Positions 46,739 through 58,314 of a DNA stretch of 64,000 nucleotides are shown piece after piece (positions within the stretch are counted from its first letter, which is position 1; every line of letters starts with the position of its first letter). Where the stretch lies: contig JAYKKT010000076.1 in the NCBI GenBank assembly GCA_036023115.1, forward strand, positions 7,792,698 through 7,856,697, written 5' to 3'. The position numbers were made by a program, and so were the translations under genes. Origin of the DNA: Brasenia schreberi (Eukaryota > Streptophyta > Magnoliopsida > Nymphaeales > Cabombaceae). Under the pieces are notes generated by a model, which was not told where the DNA came from, did not search any database, and saw only the letters and a program-made list of their open reading frames with translations.

Positions 46739-47207
46739 GCGTCGGATCGTCCAGTTTGCGGGTGACGTTATTCAAGGTTTCCTAGGCCGAAAAGCCGTTC
46801 CTCTCTAGTGATCGTTTTTCGGGAACTTCATTTACCAAAGCTTTTCACTTATCTTTTTTACACTTGCTCACAAATGCGTTATAATACGTGGAGTGAAAAA
46901 TGGATGCTGATGTTCACGAGCACTCAAGTTCGTTGAAGTTCAGTATATACTATGAAGAGAAAATTTTCAAAAGGAACGACACCGTTACAACAAATCAATA
47001 ACTCAATCATATCTTCACGACAAATAAATCCACATATTCTTTATTTGTACCTTGAACAATAAATGTCGTGTACATTACAAATGAGTGTCAATTTCCTTTA
47101 TTCCAATCATTTTTACTTTATTACAGATAAATAATTGAATCCACTGGACCAGAAAATCAAATGTTGGTGGTGACAAAGCCCATAAGCCTGCGATTCGAGC
47201 CACCCGA
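46739..47207 (-). pseudogene. Polygalacturonase 3' flank and last codons of exon 4
   Basis: It carries the PG 3' region and the last 51 bases of exon 4 (47157-47207, ending [11 protein letters not shown] then stop). At CCACCCGA it is joined to module D (CGAATCTGTCTACCC). The overlap CGA is shared by both sides. The C-terminal NI, not SI, matches PG-A. There is no other exon, so it is non-functional. Confidence 0.88.
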
Positions 47208-49923
47208 ATCTGTCTACCCGACTAACCCGTCAATGGTTGCGATTGCAGCCGTGCTAATGATGCTCTCTAACAAAATGATGGAGAGCAGTTTGTCGGTATA
47301 CATTTGTAATTCATAATTTATTGCTTTTGGATTGTTAGTGTTCCTTTTGTGATTGTCAATTTGTAATTCTCATTGAATAAATGATGCTTGTTTATTTTCT
47401 GTATAATGAATGTGTTTATGAAATCAAAGGTTTTTATTGCTTTGCCTTGAAATTGCAGTTTCATTGCTTTTGAGTATAATTCACTTTGTATGATTAGTAG
47501 GTTTCTAGTGACTTATCAAAGCAATATAAATATATGTGGGCCAATCTGGCCCGGCCCATGGCCCATTAAGGGTTGGGCTGGCCCACATTTTACATTTTCC
47601 CAAAAGGGCTAGGGCCGAGCATCTGTATCAATTGCCCAAGAGCAAATACCGCGGTGACACAAGGACCATTGACGCAACCAACCGCTCATTGCCCTCCTGG
47701 TTTGGCCTAGTTTGTAGGGGTGCAGTCAAGCAAAGTTCAGCTCGAGTATAGGCAAGTTCAACTCAACTCGAACAGAAATGTTGAGCTCGAGGTTCAATGT
47801 TTGAGCTCGAACTAGGACCAAATCTACTTAGATCGAGCTTCATTATAGAAGCTCAATCTTTTTGAGCTTGAAATAACCTTTAAGAAGATGTTGAAAAATT
47901 CCTTAATGTATGAGAGCATTGAAGTTTGTCGAAGAAATTCTGATAAGGGACTGGAGTGTGTGGTTCTGCAAGAAGCAATTTGAGTCAAAATGGTATCATG
48001 AATTGTATACTTTCTACCAAAAGGGCTTAATAAGGTTTTGATACTGCCTATTCCAAGATGGTTTAGGGTCTCAACTACTAGAAAACAATAAAAAATTTAA
48101 AAAATTCAAATTTATAGAAAAACCGAAGCGGTTTCGGTTTCATGAAAGGTGAAACGGAAACCCAACCGAGTGGTCTCCAATTCCAAGCCCAGTTCCTGGC
48201 CTGGTTTGGTTTTGGTTGGAACGCCAAACCGATTTGAAACCAGCCATGTTTAAGGAATTCTTTGACATTGCAGTCAATGCATAATATCTCTATATTTATA
48301 GCTCTTTCTGACGCATCATTTGTTCTTTGCCTTCCATGAGAGACTGATTTAAATTTTTCTATGACCATACCACGCAATTTTTGAGCCCCAATATTGATGA
48401 GCTCTCACCAACACTTAGCTTGTTTGCATATCGAGCTTGAGTTAATCTTATCTCGACCTCAGTAGGACCGAGCTGAGTATGAGCTATCATGAAAGTGATC
48501 TTGGTGGGTATCTTACATGTAGCTCAATGCATTTACTCTCCTTGATGACAAGACTCTAGTGGTAGATAGAAATTCAAAGTGACATAATAGCCTACGATAG
48601 TACAAATCTGATTTTTCTGGTAATTCTAAAACACACTATTTTCAATGATTAACACCATCGGAGAAGCCATTTGAGATGGTTTCAACCAAGAGGAGTAAGT
48701 CAAAACCTAGGAAAATATCTACCAAAAATACGACAGAAGAATTCCCAAAAGACCTCAAAAATAGATGGATAACTGCAAGAAAGAACCTACCAGGTCGAAA
48801 TGGTGGAGAAAAATGCATTTTCAGCAACTGACCGAATAATCGAAAATGTTTTGCTGAACTGTCAAGAATAAATTTCCAGTATTAGAAATTTTTGCTCAGA
48901 AATAAGTAAAGCATTGAAATAAATTTTTGAAACCATTGGGAAAATCTTTTATTGCGATGATTCAAATGTCTCAAATATTATTTCACATGCTTATTCTAAC
49001 CGCCACAAATAATGTATGAGAATCACCCAAAAAAGATATTTGCGGTACTTAAACCGCTAGGATATGTTTAGCAAAGAACCGCTAGAAATATACTTGCACT
49101 TGTAATTCAATGGTTTTAATCTATCACAAATTAATTTTATTTATTTATTTTGGGAATAGGATTCCATCATATTCCCTGATATACAATATCAAATAATCAA
49201 AGTACAACTTATCTTGCAAATTAATATATTTAGATATAAAAGTATCATGAAAATAACTAAAGTAACAAACATTTGTAAAGTTTTCACAATTAGCCACATA
49301 TACCAAAGTAATGAGGATAATACAAGTGTCGTATAGGGCCGAATATAAAATATATCAAGTCCAACATAGCCAAATAGCTAGGCTAATTTGAAAAGGAGTA
49401 CATAAATGCCATGCAGGCTGAATATAAGAAGATCAATACCAATGTTTATCCTCAAGGAAATTCTAATGCGTGAGAGATCGCAGTCAATCATCTCTAACAT
49501 TTTTTGTATTCCGTGCTTACTGTAATAGCATATTAAAACATAAATTATTGAGATATTTATGTGACCACCATTATCAAAGTAATATATAATAGAAAAGTTT
49601 AATTTCTTGTATTATCTAACAATCATAAAATTAAATGCTAAAAATACTATGTGATGCAAAATTCTCACAATAGTCAATAGTACAAATTTGAAGCAATATA
49701 ACAAAGAACTGCTCTCATATGGAACATTGTTTCAAATGCCATGTATATAGATGATTACAACCCCACACATATAAGATAGTGAAGGATTACTACAAGGGTA
49801 GATGATTACTTGGATGATCGTTGTTGTACATAACTATGTAATCCTACTAAGTCATGCACCATGTGGCATATCTTCATGACTTAAAAGATAAATTTGTCAT
49901 GATTTAGTATGCTATACAAAAAT

Positions 49924-49981
<58 letters not shown>

Positions 49982-50087
49982 TTATAGTATATGAGATTTG
50001 CTTGAGCATCCATTCTTTGTTATACAATAACATTGAGAAAGTTTCCCAAAGGCATCCTCTAATAATGTCATTCAATTTCATAGGGAT
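47208..50087. repeat. Module D, copy 4 (right part)
   Basis: Matches 12243-15101. It has the GGCCC patch (47535), the GAGCTCGA region (47710) and the longest (AT)n tract. No gene. Confidence 0.7.
49926..49979. repeat. (AT)n microsatellite, expanded copy
   Basis: About 27 AT units, against about 11 at 14972 and about 14 at 39118. Confidence 0.92.
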
Positions 50088-50237
50088 CAATTCCATGTTG
50101 CCTTCTCTTAGAAAAAAGGTTTTCTTGGATGAACCTTGGATTAAGGTCATCTAGAATAATAGCCACACCAGGGTTGTTGAGGTGATTTGCAGGCACTATG
50201 GTTGGCTTGCTTTCCATCTTCCAAGTTAGGTGTCTTC
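50088..50237 (-). mobile_element. LINE remnant, internally deleted, copy 2
   Basis: Same joined pieces as 15102-15252 with a few substitutions. Confidence 0.7.
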
Positions 50238-51592
50238 TAGCCCAGTGATTTTGCGAATTTGTTGTTTAGTCCTATATTTGTTGTCTTAATTGTATCAAAC
50301 TTTTGTTTCCTTAGATGTCTAATTGCATAGTAAACCAGAACTCCTTAGCTCTAGGATTAAGCTACAAGCCCTTGTCATTGAAGTTCTTCGGTTTAAAGGT
50401 AAAACCACAGGCATTTAAAACTTAAAAATCCAAATTTCCATTTTTAATACATGCGCATGTAATCATCAAAACATCTCATATTATGCTCCAAAAGGCAAAG
50501 AGAATACTTACCAATATCGAAATGCCAAAACCCAACTTTATAGAATTACATTGCACACATTGAATCTTTAATGCTTTCAATCTTGACATTAGAAAATCAT
50601 AAAAATATGTTCATGCACAATGGCATATCAACATTGTGGCCTGAAATTTTAGAAAATTTTGAATTAAGTATCAAACTTTTCAAAGCAATTTGAAAAATTT
50701 AAAACCTCTCAACTTGAACTTGAGGTTCGCTCCACCCAATGCAAATTTCTGCATCCACTTGGTTCTTATTTGTAACAGAGTAGGCTGTTATATTGTCAAT
50801 CACCTTACAGTGCTGATATTTTAGGTTTTGTTTGTATAAAAGCACTTTTCATACATTGTGTAACACTATGGGTCACCTATGGAGACAAGCACGGCCTTTC
50901 AGGTTGTGCTCTTGTTCGTGCTTTTAGTGCAATACTTCATGTGCAAAGTTGGTGCTTTAGAGTCAAAGGTCATAGAGATGCACACTAAAATCAAACCCCC
51001 TGGTGCATGCAAGTGAAAAAATTAGGCAAACATTGCTAGCATTGTTGAAATTACAACCATGAGTGCAAAATGAAGGCAACCATCTAACCATTTTTTTTCT
51101 CTGTCTTTTTTACAAGGAAAGACAATATACATAATGAGATTATTAGAAATAAGTTGAGAGTAATGCCATAATGAGGAAAATCGATTAAGAATGTGACCAA
51201 AGGAAGCTAAAGTAACAAGGTATAAAAAACTAGATTATAAAAATATTAAAGAGAAAGAGAAAGACCACAAAAGTGTTGAAAAAAATAATAAAGAATGATC
51301 TAGCTCGTGTTGAGTTAACATGACATATGATAGGGCCACATGGAAACAAAGAATTCACATAGTAGACCCATCTAGTATTGGAAAAGACTTAATTGTTGTT
51401 GTTGTTGTAGAATGGGAAGGTTGAAGGTAGGCGCATGCCCCAAGTATCGTACTCATGACCTTCAACGTGTGCTTGAAATACACCATACGAGAAATATTTT
51501 ACTAAATGTAGCATACGCAAAAATAAATTGTTAATAAGGAATTAAAATCTCTCACCCAAAAACTCCAAGAATAGGGCCTTCATCCTTATGGC
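50238..51592. repeat. Block T, copy 3
   Basis: Matches 15253-16608. No gene is seen. A (GTT)n run lies near 51392-51408. Confidence 0.65.
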
Positions 51593-53220
51593 CTATGTTA
51601 AATTGTTATCTAGCTTATCTCTGGACTGATCAAGGATCTTTGCATGTGAAATAGATCCCCACCTCCTTAGATGACATAGGTTGGATTTTTTTTCAAACCA
51701 CATCTCATATGGTGTATTAAATAAAGCCTTACACGATATTTTATTGAGTTTGTACATAGCTATACTTATTGCTTCTCCCCAAAATATCCTTGGTAGAGAA
51801 GCATCAATTAACATTTACCTTATAATATTTAATAAAGTCTTATTATATGTTTCGGATACACGATTCTATTGAGGTGTACTGGGCATTATATTTTGTTTTG
51901 CAACACCAAAGTGTTTACAGAATTTCATAAATTCTGTAGAGGTATATTTACCACCTCCATTTGATCTTAAAACTTTGATTGAATGCCCTAGTTGATTTTC
52001 AACTTCTGCTTATATTTTTTAAAAGCTTAAAGTGCCTCAAATTTATGTCTTAAGAGATATAAATACGTATATCTCGAGCAATGATCGATAAAGGTTATAA
52101 AATAAACCTTTCCTCGATGTGACCTTACTCTCAAGGGTCTAAATAAATCCATGTGAATGACCTCGAACAGGGTTGTTGCCCTTGTTGTCTCTTTGTGAAA
52201 AACTTTTATTTTCATTTTTCCTTGTATACAAGCTTCACACTTGTTGAAAGTATTTTCTAAAATCTTAACAGTAAGTCAAAGTTGTATAATTTCCTTAACT
52301 TTTTCAAACTTATATGCCCAAGGTGTTTATGCAATACATTCACATCAACATTAAATGCACAATCAATATAAGCAAAACGACTTTTATTCTTATTAATTTA
52401 AATATGGATAGTCCATGTTCTACATCAAATTCTCCAAAAAAAACTCTCCCATGTCTCTCCATAGTCAACTTGATAGGAACAAACTTTACCTCAAAACCTT
52501 TTTTCACCAAGACAGGGACCAAAACTAGATTGCGCCTTATAAATGACACAATCAATATATTAGTCAATACAATTGGTACGCTTTGTATAAATATTCTAAA
52601 CGACCCAATACCCAGAACATCCGAAAAAGTATTATTTCCCATGTGCACCCGATGTTCTCCTAGTTCGTACTCCATTAGATCCATTGCCCATTTTTTCGTC
52701 TTCGAGATATGTCTAATCGCTCTAGAGTCAATCCACCAACAAGTCACCCGATGGTCCATGTAAAGACATTGCGATATCAGGTAGATTATGTCATACTTCT
52801 CTAATTGTTCGCGTTGTAGGTTGTTTCCTCCTCTCTTATTGTTGCGGCAATCTCTCTTATAGTGTCCCATTTTTCTACAGTTGAAACACTTGACCCGAAA
52901 AATGGTTTTTTGTGTTTTCTTAATTGATTGACATCCCATTTTGTTATTTTTGCGAAGCTTTCTGTTTGATTTATTTCTTCTTTGGTTGGGTTTGGAGCTA
53001 GACCCTATCTCATCTTCTACTAGTAACAATTTTTCTTTTCCGTGTTTACTCATATGTTCTTGCTCAGTTGTTAGTTATAGGGGCAATTCAGAAATGTTGA
53101 TTTCAGGCCATAGTCTAAACTTTCATGTTTGGAAGTTTAGACCGTTTAACTTTCCTGTCTTTGCTAGTTTTGACACACATATTGTAGAGCTCATTTTTAT
53201 GTCTTCGGCAATTATAACAA
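51593..53220 (-). mobile_element. Copia-type remnant, copy 4
   Basis: Best-preserved copy. One open frame (52340-53053, 237 codons) runs from the gag C-terminus through the CCHC knuckle (52847-52888, CFNCRKMGHYKRDC) and the DSR protease site to the pre-integrase region. An integrase piece with VIHMDLFRPLRVRS and FITFIDHCSRYTYLY lies at 52027-52215. The integrase end lies at 51593-51814. Integrase D-D-E spacing cannot be traced through the frameshifts. DSG to DSR means no active protease. No LTRs, reverse transcriptase or RNase H. Confidence 0.82.
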
Positions 53221-53720
53221 ACAAACGGTCTAAAAGGAAAATAGTTGTCAAGCAACAAAACACAAATAACATAACTCTAATTAGCACGATGCAGAATATA
53301 AAAAAGATGAGCTGAAAATAACTCATTTTTAATATAAAAAGTAGTTGGGATAACTCCGTAATTTTTTTTCAAAAAAAATTCCTGCCTTTGTAAATTTCCA
53401 AAACACTAGGGGTAAATGAATCACTTTATCTCTTTGTTCGTTTTTGTAATTTTTCAGAAAGATCAAGGACAGAACAATAACTTAGTGTTTGGTATTTTTG
53501 AAAATTCGTCACTCATCGGAGGTAAATTCATAATTTTTCACTTAGTCCTATTTCATAATTTCCTTAAAAGGGCAAGGACAAATCTGTCTTTTGACATAGT
53601 GGTAGTATTGTAATAAATTTGACCGGAAACGACACAAAAGTAACTTAATATCCTATTTTTTTCAATTTTCTAGAGGGCAAAACAGTCTTTTACCTTTTCA
53701 ACTTAGTAATAAATTAGTAT
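53221..53720. repeat. Spacer between Copia remnant and dead PG exon 3, copy 4
   Basis: Matches 1541-2046. No coding content. Confidence 0.6.
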
Positions 53721-53933
53721 TTGGGTTTTGCAGGCATTCACATTGCTGTCACAGTAATGCTTGCGAAACACATTATTCATGGCGACTCCATTGAAGACGA
53801 TACCCTTGGAAAAACCATCTTTGCTCTTTGGCCACGATTTTATCCTTAATCCACTGGTGGAACACTTGAAAACATTATTCTTCACCACAACGTTTTGCAT
53901 GCTGGCATAACGTTTTTCCCTAACCTATCAATA
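53721..53933 (-). pseudogene. Dead polygalacturonase exon 3, copy 4
   Basis: Same dead exon as 2047-2259 with the shared frameshift, 12-base deletion and lost donor. The 5' end reads MPACKT before the shift. Confidence 0.85.
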
Positions 53934-55081
53934 CTGCCACTAAAACAAGTCAAAGTTACATGATTAAGAAAAGAACATAATTGTAATTCAAATTCTTATC
54001 TCAATACATATTTTTCAAGCATAAGTAATTGTATTGATGCATTGGAAGACCCAAGACTCGACTTCTAATAACTCAACCTCTACTTCCTACTCAACAACCC
54101 CTTTAAACTTATTTTTGCTTCCACCATTGTTCCACCCGGTTGCCTCCAATCATCTGGTAGGTCGAGTTCCACTCTTCTGGACCTTGTAAACAACAATATT
54201 TGATCTACCATCAATTGGATTTCATTTCTTTATCTGTAATGAAGTAAGAATATTGGAACAAGGGAGTTGACAAATTCATCTATACTGAATTTGTAATAAC
54301 ATGAAGACAACATATATTTTTTAAGGTACGAACAAATTTGATCATATTCTTTCATTTGAAAATCTTAATGCTGGTTGATTTCTGAATTTGCATAACGCTT
54401 GGTTTTCTCTTAAATACTTTTTGAATGTTGAAAAACAAGACCGCATGAAGAGACGAAAACCACATCTATTGAGAAGGATAGATTGAGGTTAAAGTTGAAG
54501 ATGAAGGTTCTTTTGATTGAACCCCCTAGCCAGGAGGATAGTAGATTTCTTTCACGAGCTAACATGGTGTTCCCATTAGTTAAAGCACAGAACTTTAAGC
54601 ACTGCGGAGTTTGTCTTCTAATTAGATGTTTCTGTTGGTATATGCCATGGTTAATGGTGTTCCAATTACAAGGGGCAGGCCAAACGCAGGTATACATGCT
54701 CTGAAATCGAACTCACGATCTGCATCTTGTGAACAACATGCCATTCCAGAAGAACAAACGCCCGGAGTGCATACTTTATTCTAAAAACTAGCTAGAAAAC
54801 ATTAATTGCCCAAACATGCAAGATCCAGAGTTCAACTGGCAGGGCACCCAGATTCCCTTGTGCTGGTGGGAAGGGGAGATGTGTGAATGTGTATGTCACC
54901 CTTCAGCCTCCTGTTGTGAGAAAAAAGGATCAGCGTGCCGGAAGTGGCACTTGTCCTGGATTAATGGAACCCATAAAAGGACCAATCTCTAGAGGACGAT
55001 TCAATCTGTGGACCAAAAATCATATCCAGATCTTGTTTCAATCTTAACTGCCCATACTGGGGCATGTACCGAAAAAGGTTT
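53934..55081. repeat. Linker block L, copy 6
   Basis: Matches 2260-3443, with a ~30-base deletion near 54122. It continues intact into the PG-C 3' flank. Confidence 0.75.
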
Positions 55082-55393
55082 TTCGAGGCCCACCTGCGTC
55101 GGATCGTCCAGTTTGCGGGTGACGTTATTCAAGGTTTCTTAGGCCGAAAAGCCGTTCCTCTCTAGTGATCGTTTTCCGGGAACCTCGTTTACCCAAGCTT
55201 TTCACCCATCTTTTTGGGATTTGCAGTACACTTGCTCACAAATGCGTTATAATACGTGGAGTGAAAAATGGATGCTGATGTTCATGAGAACTCAAGTTCG
55301 TTGAAGTTCAGTATATACTATGAAGAGGAACGATACTGTTACAGCAAATCAATAACTCGATCATATCTTCACGACAAATAAATCCACATATGC

Positions 55394-55399
55394 TTTATT
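55394..55399 (-). terminator. Candidate polyadenylation signal of PG-C
   Basis: AATAAA on the minus strand at the same distance from the stop as in PG-A and PG-B. Confidence 0.45.
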
Positions 55400-55510
55400 T
55401 GTACCTTGAACAATAAATGTCGTGTACATTACAAATGAGTGTCAATTTCCTTTATTCCAATCATTTTTACTTTATTACAGAAAAATAATTGAATCCACTG
55501 GACCAGAAAA

Positions 55511-57156
55511 TCAAATGCTGGTGGTGACAAAGCCCATAAGCCTGCGATTCGAGCCACCCGATGATTGGAGGCAACTCGGTGGAACCATGGTGCCGCTTGC
55601 ACTCCCATATGCATGCTCACAGGATGACTTTGCTGGTTGCCCATTGTATGTGAGCTGCACGTTAGACATCTTGATGCCTTGACACGGTGCAGTTGCGCTG
55701 CATGCAAAATCGACGGCAACTTGAGTCTGTGATGTGCCCTTGATGTTGTTGTAGGTCACTTGGGAGATCTTGACACCGGAATTCTGATCAAAGCACACAT
55801 AAGATCAATGAAGGATGAATCTTGTGAATAACTAATAGGGAACTAGAACTTACTGGGCAACAGAATAATTTCTTTTGTTTCACTTTTCAACTTGGTAGTA
55901 ACTTAGTACCTGGGTTGGGCAGGCATTGACATTGCTATCACAGTAATGCTGGTTTATGATGATGGGGTTCTTCACATTATTCATGGTGATTCCATCGAAG
56001 ACAATGCCTTCGGCAAAACCGTTGCTGCTCCTTGCCCATGACTTTATCCTTAGTCCATTGGTGGAACCCGTGAAAACCGTGTTCTTCACCGTGACGTTTT
56101 GCACGCCGGCTTCATTAGAGTTCTTCCCTAAGCTCCCAATACTGTCATTAGAACAAGTTAAAGTTATATGATTACGAAAGTTGGATTGCCTTGTCAAAAA
56201 ATGCATGCATGACATTATCAAGAGCACCTAAGTTGGATTAATTTGTACAACGATGCACATATATTCAACTTATTTAGATGCGTAATCTACCTTATTCCAT
56301 GGCCAGGGCCACACGTGACCTTCTCTATCCACAAGTTTTGGGTCCCTGGACCAACGGAGATGCAATCGTCTCCAGTCTTGATATCCGTGTTTGTGATGGA
56401 CACGCCCGTCGATTGCTCTACGTGGACGCCATCCGTGTTAGGGCTGGTGCCTGAGGATTGAATCTTGAGGCCATCCACTTGGACGTTGTTGCAGGAATCG
56501 ATGACCACGTTGAAGATTTCACTATTTACAGAGGTTATGCCGCTTAACACAATGTCCCTGGCATTGTCGAACACCAGTGACTACAAAAGAAGAAAAAAGA
56601 GTCGTCATTAACAAATAATTACTGTTCACAAAGTAAAAGCGTGTGTGTCCATGCGTGATAAGTCAACATTTAGCACATCCTTGCATATTATTCGTGGCAG
56701 TTAACTTACCCTTGCCCCAAATGGGCAGCTGGCTTTGTTAGCAGCTTTGCAAGACCACAAGGCCGAGCCCTTTCCATCAAGATACCCTCCTTGGAACGTC
56801 AATCCCTTCACGTTTTCAAATTTGAGCCAGTACCCGGCTGCACTCTGAAGTTTATAGTCGGCCGAAGCAACCAGGTTGCCGTCAACCTTGACTACGATGT
56901 TGGTGTTGGCACAGGATCCAGAGAACAGAGTTGGGTGCAGCAAGAAAGCCCCAGAGGGCACATACAAGGTGCCTCCCTGTGATGCAGCACAAACTACTTT
57001 CCATGCCTTGAGGAAAGCAGCACTGTCATCGGTCACCCCATCTGCCTTAGCTCCATAGCTCGTAACGTCATAAGTTGGTGTCCCATGCACTGCATCGTTG
57101 AGCAAGAGCAAAGGGATAATGACAAGCATGAGACTTTTAATGAGACTGTTAGCCAT
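55511..57156 (-). CDS. Polygalacturonase PG-C (GH28, exopolygalacturonase-like), four exons, most canonical copy
   Basis: Exons: 56710-57156, 56291-56580, 55910-56141, 55511-55783. It has the same lengths and introns as PG-B, exactly 31450 bases away. The product is 413 residues with a signal peptide (about 1-25). It has the intact [15 protein letters not shown] segment (34-48), NTDG 197-200, GDD 219-221, GHG 242-244 and RIK 277-279. Cysteines flanking the active site (C222, C239) and those in the C-terminal part ([18 protein letters not shown]) are as expected for a secreted GH28 enzyme. It has neither the PG-A deletion nor the PG-B G35E change, so it is the copy most likely to be active. 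Substrate and exo mode are inferred from family resemblance. Confidence 0.93.
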
Positions 57157-57299
57157 GAAAAAGGGGAGGTGTGACAGCTACTTGGCAGGGGAACCGAATT
57201 TGAATGAGAGATTTAGTTAAGGAATGAAAGATTTACGGTGATAAAATTCTGTTGTGATGTCTCTGATGTTGGTGAGTGGAGAGGGCTCCATAATGCGTG

Positions 57300-57314
57300 T
57301 ATATATATATATAC
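57300..57314 (-). promoter_or_regulatory. TATA-rich core promoter candidate of PG-C
   Basis: (TA)n tract about 145-158 bases before the ATG, as in the other two copies. Confidence 0.45.
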
Positions 57315-57347
57315 ACGTCTAAGAAGCAGAAGCACATATGAGCACGT

Positions 57348-57669
57348 ACCTATTCTCCGTACACTCTTTCTTATTTTGTTGTTCACATGAATGGTGTAAC
57401 GATATGAACATAAGCTGTTTGATGTTGAATTGATAAACAGTAACATCTTTCACCTTGAATTTTCAATGTTTTTGTCGCTGAACATTTGAATTAATATATG
57501 CGCAAACAATTACCTATTCGTCGTATACTCTTTCTTATTTTATCGTTCACATGAATGATATACAGATATAAACTTGAGTTGTTTGATGTTGAAATGATAA
57601 ATAGTAACATCTTTCACCTAAAATTTTCAATGTTTTCTCGTTGAACATTTGAATATGTGCAAACAATTA
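57348..57669 (-). repeat. Two tandem 164-bp promoter units of PG-C
   Basis: Units start at 57348 and 57512, the same diverged pair as before PG-A and PG-B. Confidence 0.75.
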
Positions 57670-57934
57670 CGTAGATATTAATTAGATGATAAACTGAACT
57701 GCGTCGTCTTTGTCCATTCAATCCTCAAACTCATCACAGCAAGAAAATAAGAGTTCGGTTCATGCAAAGATGCACTAATTAACAAGTCTATCACCTCTAA
57801 ACGAAGTCGTCTCACAGAATGATGCAGAAAGCACGTATCTCATAGCCTTGAGATTCATCTTGAAAGAGCCGTCTAGTTAATGGAGAAATATCAAGTTACG
57901 AAAGTTGAACAGTGAGACATGTCGAGGCCGTCGT

Positions 57935-58100
57935 AGAAATCGTCGTGTTTTTTCGTGAAACTAATTTGGTCTTTTGTATCTTTTCCGATTTTGATAGGTA
58001 ACCTGGGTTAGGCAGACCCCTACTTGATGCATCCCTGGGACGTTGAACTCGTGACCTCGAACTCGAACTTCTTTTGATTTCAACCACCGGGCCAGAAGAG
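57935..58100 (-). mobile_element. Possible tRNA-derived SINE upstream of PG-C
   Basis: Equivalent of 9640-9805 and 26480-26650, with intact TGGCCCGGTGG and AACCTGGGTTAGG. Confidence 0.35.
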
Positions 58101-58314
58101 TGGTGGATCTTTGTGCTGAGCGAATAAGATGATTCCTTTGGTCAGAGGAAAAAATTTAAGGGTTAAAAAGAAAACTTATTCCCATGTATAATTAGGTGTT
58201 TCGGTTTGTATACGCCATTGTTAACGAAACTTATTCTAAAACTAGCTAAGAAAACATGAATTTCCTCCAAAAGGAGAAGAAAATGACTATCATTCTTTTG
58301 GGACCAGACAAGAT

